Assembly (NCBI RefSeq): GCF_001317345.1
Contig: NZ_JXCG01000001.1
Coordinates: 186,001-250,000, forward strand
Direction: 5' to 3'
Length of the DNA stretch: 64,000 bases
Source: Thermococcus sp. EP1
GTDB lineage: Archaea > Methanobacteriota_B > Thermococci > Thermococcales > Thermococcaceae
Below the pieces are notes generated by a model that saw only the letters and a program-made list of their open reading frames with translations, had not been told where the DNA came from and made no database searches. Positions 1-8,010 of the stretch are shown here, piece by piece (the stretch's first letter is position 1; the number at the start of each line of letters is the position of its first letter). Made by a program: the position numbers and the translations under genes.

Positions 1-1
1 C

Positions 2-451
2 GCACTAGCTGGAAAAATAATACTGCAGGATGTGTTTCACATTGACTTAAACGCCCTTAGAGTGGCTGGAGGATTCGTGCTTTTCAAAATAGGTCTTGAG
101 GCTCTAGAAGGGGGTGGAATGGTAACATTAAAGAAAGAGAAGAACATACTTGCCCTAGCAGCTGTTCCTGTAGCCACCCCATTAATAGCTGGTCCAGCTG
201 CAATAACAACCGCAATAACACTAACAGCTGAATATGGAATAGAAGTTTCAGCCTTGGCCATTATGGTAGCAATCCTAAGTACTGCACTTTTAATGCTTGT
301 AGCCCTGTACGCTATGGAAAATATCAGCAAAACAACCCTTGGGATATTTATTAGAATAATAGGTCTTTTCACAATGGCAATTGGTGCCCAAATGATGGTG
401 GAAGGTGTTGGAGGAATATTCCTCAAACTTATGAAATCAACAACTTTTTAA
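2..451 (+). CDS. MarC family integral membrane protein, C-terminal part
   Basis: Reading frame open from base 2, so the gene begins upstream of the window; about 149 residues are visible. The visible part starts with a glycine-rich helix (ALAGKIILQ), then the typical MarC stretch with [14 protein letters not shown], a cytoplasmic loop with KKEKN, and a [17 protein letters not shown] helix followed by two more hydrophobic helices. This matches MarC/UPF0056 proteins, which are six-helix membrane proteins of unsettled function; the old link with antibiotic resistance is not well founded. The stop lies 33 bases before the hisS start, so both could share a transcript. I am confident of the family and cannot give a substrate. 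Confidence 0.85.
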   Translation, partial: ALAGKIILQDVFHIDLNALRVAGGFVLFKIGLEALEGGGMVTLKKEKNILALAAVPVATPLIAGPAAITTAITLTAEYGIEVSALAIMVAILSTALLMLVALYAMENISKTTLGIFIRIIGLFTMAIGAQMMVEGVGGIFLKLMKSTTF

Positions 452-484
452 CTTCCTTTTTGCTTCAATGGGTAGGTGGGACAA

Positions 485-1795
485 ATGGTTGAAAGAATCC
501 AGCGAGTTAAAGGAACGAGAGATTTACTCCCAGAAGATATGGTAAAACGTAGGTATGTATTCGAGAGAATCAGGGAAGTATTTGAGGCTTATGGATTTAA
601 AGAAATACTTACGCCAACTTTTGAATACACAAAGCTCTTTGAGCTGAGAAGTGGAGAAGAAGTCGTCGAACAGCTTTATGCTTTTGAGGACAAAGGTGGA
701 AGAAATCTTTCCCTCAGGCCTGATTTGACATCAAGCGTTGCCAGATTATTCGTTAACTCCTTCCAAACTGCGCCAAAGCCCATAAAGTGGTACTACATAG
801 GAAACATGTTTCGATATGAAGAGCCTCAAAGTGGTCGCCTTAGAGAGTTCTGGCAAGCAGGAGTTGAACTTATAGGCTCACCAAATATAGAAGCAGATGC
901 TGAAGTAATAGCGCTCCTTATAGAAAGCTATCTAAGTACTGGTTTGAAGGAATTTACTGTTAACATAGGAGACAGAATTCTCCTAGACGAGTTCGCTAAA
1001 ATGCTTGGAGTAAAAGACGATATTGGGCTTATGCGACTGATTGACAAAAAAGATAAAATGGAAAAGGAAGAGTTTATAAAAGCACTCCAAGACTTCGGAT
1101 TGAATGAAGATGACATTAAGAAGGTTTTTGATTTAATAGAGTTAAAGGGCAAACCAGATGAGGTTTTACCAAAAGCATACGAGCTTTTTACAAGTGAAAT
1201 TGCAAAAGAAGAATTAAAAAAGATTGAGGAACTTTTTGAGCTTTTAAAAGCCTATGGTGTCGAAAACTACGCCCTCATTGATTTTGGGATAGCAAGAGGA
1301 TTCGACTACTACACCAGCATAGTTTTTGAAGCCATAGCCCCCAACGAGCTTGGAATAGGTTCAATCGGTGGGGGCGGAAGATACGACAATTTAATCGAGG
1401 TCTTTGGAGGCAAGCCAACACCAGCCACGGGTTTTGCCATAGGAATAGAACGTTTAATCCCAATACTTGAGAATAAAGGAATACTACCCAAGTTTAAAGT
1501 TGGAAGTGATGCTTTCGTTGCCTACGTGGGAAAGGACGTTGAAATAAAGAAAAAGGCTATAGAAATAACTCAAATGCTTAGAAGAGAAGGCATTAAAGCA
1601 GAGTATGATCTGCAAGGAAGAAAGCTTAGAAAGTCTCTTGATTACGCGAATAGCATAGGAGCAAAAGTTGCAATAATTCTAGGAAAAAGAGATTTAGCGG
1701 AAGGGAAAGTCACAATAAGGAACATGGAAAGTGGAGAACAGAAACAAGTCATCATAGAGAGAATTGTAGAAGAAGCAAAAGAGATTCTTGGATGA
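485..1795 (+). CDS. hisS: histidyl-tRNA synthetase
   Basis: Class II aminoacyl-tRNA synthetase that charges tRNA-His in the cytoplasm. 436 residues, normal for archaeal HisRS. Motif 2 is visible near residue 110 (FRYEEPQSGRLREFWQAG), the histidine-specific motif near 270 (ARGFDYYTSIVFE), and motif 3 with GGGGRYDN and ATGFAIGIERL; an anticodon-binding domain fills the last 100 residues. I chose the ATG at 485 because a ribosome binding site GGTAGGTGGG ends five bases before it; a GTG nine bases upstream sits inside that site. The stop codon lies inside the C box of a guide RNA (see 1791), so the 3' end of the message is shared with a small RNA. Confidence 0.97.
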   Translation: MVERIQRVKGTRDLLPEDMVKRRYVFERIREVFEAYGFKEILTPTFEYTKLFELRSGEEVVEQLYAFEDKGGRNLSLRPDLTSSVARLFVNSFQTAPKPIKWYYIGNMFRYEEPQSGRLREFWQAGVELIGSPNIEADAEVIALLIESYLSTGLKEFTVNIGDRILLDEFAKMLGVKDDIGLMRLIDKKDKMEKEEFIKALQDFGLNEDDIKKVFDLIELKGKPDEVLPKAYELFTSEIAKEELKKIEELFELLKAYGVENYALIDFGIARGFDYYTSIVFEAIAPNELGIGSIGGGGRYDNLIEVFGGKPTPATGFAIGIERLIPILENKGILPKFKVGSDAFVAYVGKDVEIKKKAIEITQMLRREGIKAEYDLQGRKLRKSLDYANSIGAKVAIILGKRDLAEGKVTIRNMESGEQKQVIIERIVEEAKEILG

Positions 1796-1842
1796 TGAAC
1801 AAACCCGTCGCTGAAACGTGATGAACGGATCAACTAGCTGAG
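1791..1842 (+). ncRNA. C/D box small guide RNA overlapping the hisS stop codon
   Basis: Boxes in canonical order: C box ATGATGA at 1792-1798, D' box CTGA at 1811-1814, C' box GTGATGA at 1818-1824, D box CTGA at 1838-1841. The spacers C-D' (12 bases, 1799-1810) and C'-D (13 bases, 1825-1837) and the 3-base D'-C' gap match the tight spacing of archaeal C/D RNAs, which guide 2'-O-methylation of rRNA or tRNA with L7Ae, Nop5 and fibrillarin. By the D+5 rule the guides would direct methylation of a G (target beginning CGACG) and a U (target beginning CUAGU). I could not identify the target RNAs. The hisS stop TGA (1793-1795) is within the C box, so the RNA is probably processed from the hisS transcript. 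Confidence 0.85.
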
Positions 1843-1862
1843 TTTTACTTCTTTTTTATTTC
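1843..1862 (+). terminator. T-rich probable terminator after hisS and the guide RNA
   Basis: Directly behind the D box the plus strand runs through two T-tracts (TTTT and TTTTTT). Archaeal termination needs only such tracts. It could end the hisS-guide RNA transcript and would define the RNA 3' end. Confidence 0.35.
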
Positions 1863-1955
1863 AAATTTATTCTTCTTTCTCTCAAAGCGCCATTTCTCTA
1901 TTGCCCTGATGAATGGACAGCGTCTTCTCCATTCCCTCAAGAATTCTCTTACCAT
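1845..1955 (-). CDS. possible 36-residue basic protein
   Basis: ATG at 1955 is preceded on the minus strand by a strong ribosome binding site (GTGGTGGT, five bases away), and the frame runs 36 codons to TAA at 1845. The product begins MVREFLREWRRRCPF and ends in a Lys-rich tail (FEIKKK), with 14 or so Arg/Lys residues and no membrane segment. It lies 58 bases downstream of the PadR gene on the same strand and is convergent with the hisS guide RNA. No family is recognised. The binding site and composition favour a real small gene, but at this length chance is not excluded. Confidence 0.4.
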   Translation of the reverse strand: MVREFLREWRRRCPFIRAIEKWRFERKKNKFEIKKK

Positions 1956-2013
1956 TTATACCACCACAATAAAATTCAAAAAAGGACTTAAAAGGAATTC
2001 TATGAAGAAAAAT

Positions 2014-2364
2014 TCAAAGATAACCTGTTTCAAGCAGTCTCTTAACTAGTTCAATTTCTTTTTTCAACTCTTGAAAAACATCTTCTCCTAAATGGGTTAT
2101 TTCGTAATATTTCCTTGTCCTTCCCCCCACTTCCATCCATTCTCCTTTTATCATATTATACTTCTCAAGAGTTTTCAGAATACCATAAAGAGTGCTCTCA
2201 GTGGGTACGAAGTTTCCATCGCTTAGTTCCTCCAGTGCTTTCCTTATTGCATAACCATGCATTTTGTCTTTTTTCAAAAGAGAGAGGATAAAATATGCAT
2301 ATATCCCAGTTCTTATTTCTTTTCTCAGCTTTGTAAGGGCCTTCTCTTTGGAATTACCAAACAA
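2014..2364 (-). CDS. PadR family transcriptional regulator
   Basis: Winged-helix DNA-binding protein of about 116 residues. The PadR core is clear: IYAYFILSLLKKDKMHGYAI, then TESTLYGILKTLEKYNMI and GGRTRKYYEIT (the wing), ending in a C-terminal helix for dimerisation. A TTG at 2364 has a good binding site (GGGAGG) six to seven bases upstream and overlaps the stop of the preceding protease gene by 11 bases, so I prefer it. An ATG at 2406 would add 14 residues but has no binding site. Coupled translation with the upstream membrane protease gene suggests it controls its own operon, probably through the palindrome at 3459-3479. The ligand is unknown. Confidence 0.85.
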   Translation of the reverse strand: MFGNSKEKALTKLRKEIRTGIYAYFILSLLKKDKMHGYAIRKALEELSDGNFVPTESTLYGILKTLEKYNMIKGEWMEVGGRTRKYYEITHLGEDVFQELKKEIELVKRLLETGYL

Positions 2365-3448
2365 TCCTGTCTTCCTCCCTTTCCTCTCTAACTTTTGGAA
2401 GCCCATAATGAAGCAATAGGAGTGATACTAGTAGAAGAAGTACATAGGTTATCAAAAGAATTATCCGGGATTGGGTGAGCTGATAATAGGCAGCAAATGT
2501 ATCCACGATTCCATGAGCAATACTCAGAGTTAAAAGTGCCTTTCGCCCAAAGCCATTCTTATATGAATATGCTAGAACAATCGTTGTTCCCGCATGGAAG
2601 AGAGTAGCCAAGTAACGCTCTCCCATGGAAAGCAAGGAAGTTGTGAGTTGAGGTGGTATTCCCCCAACAGTCATTAGCTGAACAGCTTGTATAAGTGGGA
2701 GCAATATTGCCTCACCTAGTCCAAACCCCACTCCTATGAAAAGAGCGTCACGTAAATATCTGTTCCTGCAGAAAATGTATTTCAACCCTTCTTGGAAGAA
2801 CCCTGCAACAAATCCGAGCCATATAGCTACAATGATCATAAATGATGTTCCCCTAGCCACAATGTCAGAATTCGACCTTATACTTGTCCCCAAGAAGGGA
2901 GCATTTTGAATCAAAGGTTGTACAAAGAGAGTTATTGCCACCAGTACAAAACCCAGCAATATCTCAGCCCCACCTATCTTTTTGAATCCAAGAAGATAGA
3001 AGGTTAACAAGGCCAAGAATCCTCCAGCTATTGGAAAGAAAATCGCTATTCCCAAGGGGAGACCGGACTCTTTAGCGTTTACAGCATCAATCCAAAGACC
3101 CGAAAGCTTGTATTCTCCATTAATTTCTCTAAACACTAACCTCAAAGTTACATCAGCCTTCTCAAATTCAAAGGCATAGTAACCCAGAATAAACTCCTTA
3201 GCTTTTCCTTCCTTAACAAAGCTATATCCTTGAAGATCCCCATATTTTGAAATCAGATCTTCTCTAAAGGCTTTGAAGTCATTTTCCTTAAAAGCACTTT
3301 TCATGGCATCATCAAGATGAGGTTCTAAGAGTGAATAATCTCCCGTTTTGAGTGCATTAAAAGTGGCTTCTGCAACATTATCGTACGGCCTCTCTGCTAA
3401 AGCAAAAGTGGCCAGGAGAATGATAAAAAACAATGTAAGTTTTTTCAT
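2354..3448 (-). CDS. secreted DUF3887-like domain fused to a YhfC-family membrane protease
   Basis: About 364 residues. A signal peptide (KKLTLFFIILLATFALA) is followed by a soluble domain of about 100 residues resembling DUF3887 (VAEATFNALKTGDYS, later REINGEYKLSGLW). Then come about eight membrane helices with motifs of the YhfC/PrsW-like glutamic-type intramembrane proteases: FFQEGLKY, GFGLGEAI, ATLFHAGTTIVLAYS and AHGIVDTFAAYY. The conserved Glu and His pairs lie inside helices as expected. ATG 3448 is chosen for its GGTGAT site; two upstream starts are inside the palindrome region. It is the first gene of an operon with a PadR regulator. Related bacterial fusions exist as separate domains; the substrate here is unknown and the protease role is inferred from family motifs. 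Confidence 0.7.
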   Translation of the reverse strand: MKKLTLFFIILLATFALAERPYDNVAEATFNALKTGDYSLLEPHLDDAMKSAFKENDFKAFREDLISKYGDLQGYSFVKEGKAKEFILGYYAFEFEKADVTLRLVFREINGEYKLSGLWIDAVNAKESGLPLGIAIFFPIAGGFLALLTFYLLGFKKIGGAEILLGFVLVAITLFVQPLIQNAPFLGTSIRSNSDIVARGTSFMIIVAIWLGFVAGFFQEGLKYIFCRNRYLRDALFIGVGFGLGEAILLPLIQAVQLMTVGGIPPQLTTSLLSMGERYLATLFHAGTTIVLAYSYKNGFGRKALLTLSIAHGIVDTFAAYYQLTQSRIILLITYVLLLLVSLLLLHYGLPKVREEREEDRIVW

Positions 3449-3458
3449 GGGCATCACC

Positions 3459-3479
3459 ATACCTCGAAGTTCGAGGTAT
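3459..3479. promoter_or_regulatory. perfect 21-bp palindrome, candidate PadR operator
   Basis: Ten-base arms ATACCTCGAA and TTCGAGGTAT are exact reverse complements around one central G. The site lies 11 bases upstream of the protease start and downstream of its TATA box (3488-3499), so it covers the expected transcription start. A regulator bound here would block transcription of the protease-PadR operon. The size and symmetry suit a PadR dimer. Confidence 0.7.
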
Positions 3480-3487
3480 TGTTAGAA

Positions 3488-3502
3488 CTAAATATTTAAA
3501 AG
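3488..3502. promoter_or_regulatory. shared TATA element for the divergent protease and dph2 genes
   Basis: The stretch TAAATATTTAAAAG can serve as an archaeal TATA box in both directions: TTTTAAATA on the minus strand, about 25 bases before the palindrome, and ATTTAAAAG on the plus strand, about 25 bases before a start just upstream of dph2. Confidence 0.5.
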
Positions 3503-3532
3503 AATTTCGTTTCGAAAAGAAGTGGTGAGTAC

Positions 3533-4576
3533 ATGCACGAAATTTACGAGAGAGAAGTTTTAGAAAAGTTAAGAGAGATTAAAGCCAAAAAAGTTCTTAT
3601 CCAAACTCCAGAAGGCCTCAAAAGGGAGGCACAGATGCTTGCGAGGTTTTTAGAAGAGAATGGGATAGAGACAATAATAAGTGGTGATATAAATTATGGA
3701 TCATGTGACCCAGCCGATAGAGAAGCAAAACAATTAGGGTGTGACGCTCTAATCCACTTGGGTCACTCATATATGCAGCTGAATTTAGAGGTTCCAACTA
3801 TTTTTATTCCAGCCTTTGCCAGAGTCAATATGGAAAGGATTCTAAAAAAGAATCTCAGCGAGATTAAAAAGCTCGGGAGAAAAATAACTCTTGTAACAAC
3901 AGTACAGCACATAAAAGATCTAAATTATGTTAAAGCCTTCCTAGAAAGAGAAGGTTTTGATGTCTTCTTGGGAAAAGGCGATGGGAGAGTGTCCTTTCCA
4001 GGACAGGTCATAGGGTGTAATTTCTCCTCTGCTAAGGTAGATGAAGACGTAGGGGGGGTTCTATTCATAGGCGCTGGATATTTCCACCCAATAGGAGTAG
4101 CCTTAACGATTAAAAAACCCACCCTAGCCATAAATCCTTACAGCGGAGATGCAATATGGGTAGATAAAGAAGCGGAGAAGATGATAAGGAAAAGGTGGGC
4201 ACAAATAGCAAAAGCCTATGATGCCAAGAGATTCGGAGTTATTATAAGCACGAAAAAAGGTCAACTGAGAATTGGGGAAGCAAGAAGAATACTAGAACTC
4301 CTCAAAAAGCATGGGAAAGAAGGGCAGCTTATAGCAATGAACCACATAAGTTATCCTGCCCTAGAAGGATTCGACTTCGATGCGTATGTTGTTGTAGCAT
4401 GCCCAAGGGTTCCAATAGATGATGTAGAAAACTGGAGGAAACCAGTACTAACCCCAAAGGAACTAGAAATTTTGCTAGGGTTAAGAGAAGATTACGAATT
4501 TGATGAAATCTTGGGAGGAGAAAGAAGGAAAGATGAACCTCTGGGAATAAGCTTGAAGCTCCCAAAGCCTTTATAA
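3533..4576 (+). CDS. dph2: diphthamide biosynthesis enzyme Dph2
   Basis: Non-canonical radical SAM enzyme that moves the 3-amino-3-carboxypropyl group of S-adenosylmethionine onto a histidine of elongation factor 2, the first step of diphthamide formation. 347 residues, the usual archaeal length. The three cysteines that hold the [4Fe-4S] cluster are visible, one per domain: GSCDPADREAKQLGCD near residue 61, VIGCNFS near 163 and VVACPRVPIDD near 290. Start ATG has a GTGGTGAG site. It is transcribed away from the protease-PadR operon. Confidence 0.95.
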   Translation: MHEIYEREVLEKLREIKAKKVLIQTPEGLKREAQMLARFLEENGIETIISGDINYGSCDPADREAKQLGCDALIHLGHSYMQLNLEVPTIFIPAFARVNMERILKKNLSEIKKLGRKITLVTTVQHIKDLNYVKAFLEREGFDVFLGKGDGRVSFPGQVIGCNFSSAKVDEDVGGVLFIGAGYFHPIGVALTIKKPTLAINPYSGDAIWVDKEAEKMIRKRWAQIAKAYDAKRFGVIISTKKGQLRIGEARRILELLKKHGKEGQLIAMNHISYPALEGFDFDAYVVVACPRVPIDDVENWRKPVLTPKELEILLGLREDYEFDEILGGERRKDEPLGISLKLPKPL

Positions 4577-4578
4577 AT
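4570..4578 (+). promoter_or_regulatory. TATA box of a probably leaderless transcript
   Basis: TTTATAAAT is centred about 26 bases before the ATG at 4600. Archaeal transcription starts about 25-27 bases after the TATA centre, so the message would begin at the start codon. Consistent with this, no Shine-Dalgarno sequence precedes that ATG (TTTTCTTCC instead). Confidence 0.55.
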
Positions 4579-4599
4579 TAAAAGCTCGAATTTTCTTCC

Positions 4600-4980
4600 A
4601 TGAGTATCGTTGACACTGTGGTTTATGCCCTCCTTGTCATTGTTTATTATATGTTCTTAAAAACGGCCTTAGAAGTATTTACGTATAAAAAATTAAGGAA
4701 TTATTCAATTTTGATGATCTCGATTCTCGGAGTTGTTGTTTCTCTCAAAATAGACCTGTTTTTGGGAATATTAGTGTTATTTATAATCCTCCTACGACCA
4801 ATAAAATTAAACTTAAAAGAAGCCTTTGTTGTCGCACTCACAGCAGAATTTGGATTTCTTCTTGGAGTGGTTGTGATAATGTTTATATTAACAACCGCTG
4901 GCACTGTATTTGGGATAGAGGGGTTAGAGCTTAATATGACATGGGAAGAACTTTTCCACTACATAACAACTCATCCATAG
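4600..4980 (+). CDS. small integral membrane protein, unknown function
   Basis: 126 residues with about four hydrophobic helices (for example VVYALLVIVYYMFL, ISILGVVVSL, GILVLFIILL and GVVVIMFILTTAGTVFGI) and a short polar tail ending HYITTHP. I do not recognise a family. The gene has its own TATA box and appears leaderless. Its stop lies eight bases before the next start, so the methyltransferase and NSUN-type genes that follow may be read from the same promoter. Confidence 0.75.
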   Translation: MSIVDTVVYALLVIVYYMFLKTALEVFTYKKLRNYSILMISILGVVVSLKIDLFLGILVLFIILLRPIKLNLKEAFVVALTAEFGFLLGVVVIMFILTTAGTVFGIEGLELNMTWEELFHYITTHP

Positions 4981-4988
4981 GTGGTAGA

Positions 4989-5597
4989 ATGAAAAAGAAA
5001 CATCTTGCAATGATTCTCTCAAATCTTAAGGGTTTTAAGGATCCCAAGCCAGAACTGGAGCAGTATAAAACCCCAGGGGACGTTGCAAGTGAACTTCTTT
5101 GGTTAGCTTACACACTAGGGGAAGTTAAAGACAAAGTTATAGCTGATTTAGGAGCCGGAACAGGAGTTTTGAGTATAGGAGCAAGTTTAATGGGTGCAAA
5201 AAAGGTTTATGCAATAGACAAAGATGGAAATGCTTTAAAAATAGCAATAGAAAATGCCAAAACTCTTGAGATCACAAATATAAACTTCATTGAAAGCGAT
5301 GTTAGCGACTTTAATGTTAAAGTGGATATAGTGATAATGAACCCTCCTTTTGGAAGCCAAAACCCAAAAGCAGACAGACCCTTTCTTTTAAAGGCTTTCG
5401 AGATTAGTAATGTTGTGTATTCTATCCACCTAGCAAAATCCGAGGTAAGGAAATTTATAGAAGCTTTTATAAGAGACAACGGATTCAAGATAACTCATCG
5501 CATGACCTTGCCTTTTGAGATCCCAGCTCAATTTTTCTTCCATAAAAAGAAGCTCGAAAGAATTCTAGTTGACATATATCGTTTTGAGAGGGAATAA
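4989..5597 (+). CDS. METTL5-like N6-adenine RNA methyltransferase
   Basis: 202-residue class I S-adenosylmethionine methyltransferase. Motif I is ADLGAGTGVLSIGA near residue 52 and the catalytic motif is VIMNPPFGSQNP near 115, the NPPF signature of N6-adenine enzymes. The N-terminal LEQYKTPGDVASELLW segment and the C-terminal FFFHKKKLERI are typical of the archaeal METTL5 family, whose human member methylates an adenosine in small-subunit rRNA. A target in 16S rRNA is therefore likely by inference. ATG 4989 is set by the GGTGG site just upstream. Two bases separate it from the next gene, also an RNA methyltransferase. Confidence 0.85.
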   Translation: MKKKHLAMILSNLKGFKDPKPELEQYKTPGDVASELLWLAYTLGEVKDKVIADLGAGTGVLSIGASLMGAKKVYAIDKDGNALKIAIENAKTLEITNINFIESDVSDFNVKVDIVIMNPPFGSQNPKADRPFLLKAFEISNVVYSIHLAKSEVRKFIEAFIRDNGFKITHRMTLPFEIPAQFFFHKKKLERILVDIYRFERE

Positions 5598-5599
5598 AG

Positions 5600-6922
5600 A
5601 TGGGAAAACTTAAACTAAGCGACAGACAACTATATGCACTCATTGAAGCAATTAAGCTTGGTGAAGAGGTAAAGCCAAGCCAACAAGCGAAGAGAAAGGC
5701 CTTTGCAAAGTACAAGATTAATGGGTGGGAAAACTCAAAGTTAACCGGAATATTTTACTCTATCCAGCGTAGACTTGGAGTTATAGACGAAATTATCGAA
5801 GAACTTGTAGGGACTTCTCCTCTTATCTTAGACCCATGGTTGAGGGCAACGCTTAGAGTTGCCATAGAAGTCGCTATTTTTAGGAATCCTAATGAAAAAA
5901 CACGAGGTCATTTAAAGGGCCTAGCACAGTTTCTCTCTAAGAGAACACATCCATATGTGGGTTATTATTACTACGATCTCCTTCCAAAAATTTTAAACTA
6001 TATTCCTAAGCTCGATAGCGAAGAAAAAAAGCTCAAATGGGAATATCTATTTCCCGAATGGTTCATAAGGAGAATGAGAAGCCTTATTGGAGAAGAGACT
6101 GAAGACCTTCTTAAAGCACTCAACGACACCCTTCCAATGAGCATAAGGATCAACCTTCTCAAAACAAACATGAAAGAGGTAGAGGAATATCTTGAAAGTA
6201 AAAATATTCGTTTTGAGAGAAGCAGACGAGTTAAGACCGTGTTGAGACTCTCAGATGCTTTTAATCCAGAATGGCTCTTTAACAAAGGATTTGCCCTACC
6301 TCAAGAGGAAGCCTCTGCAATGGCTTCCCTAATTCTAGCCCCGAAACCCGGAGATGTTGTTGTAGATCTAGCAGCAGCTCCAGGTGGTAAAACTGCCCAC
6401 ATGGCAGAGATTATGATGAACACGGGCGTGATTTATGCCTTCGACATTGAAAAACAAAGGATAAAGCGCATGGAAGAAGTATTAAAGAGAACAGGTGTTA
6501 AAATTACAAAAATTATCAAGGCAGATGGAAGAAAAGCCCCTGAAATTCTAGGAAAAGAGATAGCAGATAAAGTTCTCCTCGATGCTCCCTGCACAAGTGA
6601 TGGAACTATAGCAAAAAACCCTGAACTTAGATGGCGTTTAAGAGAGAAGAATATCCCAAAGGTAGTATCCATCCAAAAAGAGCTCCTTGAAAGTGCATGG
6701 GAACTCTTGAAACCTGGAGGCAGACTCTTGTACTCAACATGTTCAATGCTGAGAGAGGAAAACGAGGAAGTCGTAGCATGGTTCCTCAAACGCCACAGTG
6801 AGGCAAAGTTGGTTCCTTTAGAGGGACCCTATGATGAAGGCTTTCTCCCTGGCACTATGAGAGCATGGCCCCATAGACATAAGACCATCGGCTTTTTCTA
6901 TGCTCTAATAGAAAAAGAATGA
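5600..6922 (+). CDS. NusB-domain RNA (cytosine-5) methyltransferase of the RsmB/NSUN family
   Basis: 440 residues. An N-terminal NusB-like helical domain (about 1-150) is followed by the catalytic domain: VVDLAAAPGGKTAHMAEIM (SAM binding), LLDAPCTSDGT (cysteine of motif IV) and LYSTCSMLREENEEV (catalytic cysteine of motif VI). The two cysteines define m5C methyltransferases. The NusB part resembles bacterial RsmB (16S C967), while archaeal members act on tRNA or rRNA, so the exact substrate is open. It follows the METTL5-like gene by two bases, suggesting an RNA-modification operon. It ends three bases from the convergent mscS gene. Confidence 0.88.
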   Translation: MGKLKLSDRQLYALIEAIKLGEEVKPSQQAKRKAFAKYKINGWENSKLTGIFYSIQRRLGVIDEIIEELVGTSPLILDPWLRATLRVAIEVAIFRNPNEKTRGHLKGLAQFLSKRTHPYVGYYYYDLLPKILNYIPKLDSEEKKLKWEYLFPEWFIRRMRSLIGEETEDLLKALNDTLPMSIRINLLKTNMKEVEEYLESKNIRFERSRRVKTVLRLSDAFNPEWLFNKGFALPQEEASAMASLILAPKPGDVVVDLAAAPGGKTAHMAEIMMNTGVIYAFDIEKQRIKRMEEVLKRTGVKITKIIKADGRKAPEILGKEIADKVLLDAPCTSDGTIAKNPELRWRLREKNIPKVVSIQKELLESAWELLKPGGRLLYSTCSMLREENEEVVAWFLKRHSEAKLVPLEGPYDEGFLPGTMRAWPHRHKTIGFFYALIEKE

Positions 6923-6924
6923 AA

Positions 6925-8007
6925 TTAGATCTCTTTCCCTTCAATTCTTACCCTAAGCTCCTCAGCAAACCAATTTACCCTTTGTGGGAATGGTATCTCT
7001 ATTCCCTCTCTTTCGAGAGTATCCTTTATCCTCTGGAGTATTTGAGTTCTTACATTAAACCACTTCTCACTAGGTGCCCATGCTCTAACAGCTATGTGGA
7101 CACCATTATCTCCAAGGTTATCTACAAAAACTGCCGGCTCAGGTTCTGCTAAGACGTATGGCATCTCATCAAGCATTTCCTTTATGAGATTAATGGCTTT
7201 CTGGATGTCTTCTTTATACGCTATGGTTACAATAATATCAACTCTCCTCGCAGGGTATTTCTGGAGATTTTTTATATCGCTGTTAAAGAGCTTTTCATTT
7301 GGAATCCTTACTAAAAGGCCATCCCACGTTCTTATTCTAGTGGAGAGTATTCTTATATCGTGGACAATGCCCGAATAACCACCAACTTCAACAGGATCCC
7401 CAATTTTGAGAGGCTTATCAAAATACATGAAAATTCCCGAAACGAAGTTTGCAACAACAGTCTGAGAGGCAAATCCCAAAATAATACCTGTTATACCCGC
7501 TGCTGCTAATAAGGTGGTTAATTTTCCTGTGAACCCTGCTATATTAAGAGCTATAAAAAACGCTAAGATAACCAAGATATAATAAAAGAGCTTTGCTTTA
7601 AGTTGAACTTCTGGAAGCCTTTGTTGAGGAGTACGCATTATCCAATAGTCCTTTGACTTCTTAGCAAGAAGGTAAGAGAAGTAAAAGACTAAGGATGCCG
7701 TTAGCAGATTGCTTAAACTTGTTCCCAAAACTTCATAAGAAAGAATTCCAAGAGCGTCAAATGAATACACAACTGAGATTATGATGATTAAGTTATGGAG
7801 GGTTGACGCTGTATCTTCGTTCACTATCCATACGTACTTGGTGCTTCTTGAAAGGTTAATAAGATATCTCTTGACGATCTTAGCAAACACAAGACCAATC
7901 AAAAGAATTAACAGCGCTTTAATCACTGTACCTATAGTTAAAGTCAGAAAAAGATTCTCACCAAATATTCCCTGTTCAAAAATAGTGGATACATTAGTAA
8001 CATTCAT
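6925..8007 (-). CDS. mscS: MscS-family small-conductance mechanosensitive channel
   Basis: 360-residue membrane channel that releases solutes under hypo-osmotic stress. Several N-terminal helices precede the pore helix with the Ala/Gly pattern LTTLLAAAGITGIILGFASQ, then the MscS beta-domain (FMYFDKPLKIGDPVEVGGYSG, RIPNEKLFNSDIKN) and the alpha-beta C-terminal domain. The start ATG lies three bases after the stop of the DUF432 gene, and the GGTGGTGAG binding site is made of that stop region, so translation is coupled. The pairing with DUF432 suggests that the partner regulates or assembles with the channel (inference). Confidence 0.93.
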   Translation of the reverse strand: MNVTNVSTIFEQGIFGENLFLTLTIGTVIKALLILLIGLVFAKIVKRYLINLSRSTKYVWIVNEDTASTLHNLIIIISVVYSFDALGILSYEVLGTSLSNLLTASLVFYFSYLLAKKSKDYWIMRTPQQRLPEVQLKAKLFYYILVILAFFIALNIAGFTGKLTTLLAAAGITGIILGFASQTVVANFVSGIFMYFDKPLKIGDPVEVGGYSGIVHDIRILSTRIRTWDGLLVRIPNEKLFNSDIKNLQKYPARRVDIIVTIAYKEDIQKAINLIKEMLDEMPYVLAEPEPAVFVDNLGDNGVHIAVRAWAPSEKWFNVRTQILQRIKDTLEREGIEIPFPQRVNWFAEELRVRIEGKEI

Positions 8008-8010
8008 CTC

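Noticed and set aside
1907-1935. Second C/D box RNA starting at CTGATGA
   Set aside because: No CTGA follows at guide distance, and the stretch is inside the possible small gene on the other strand.
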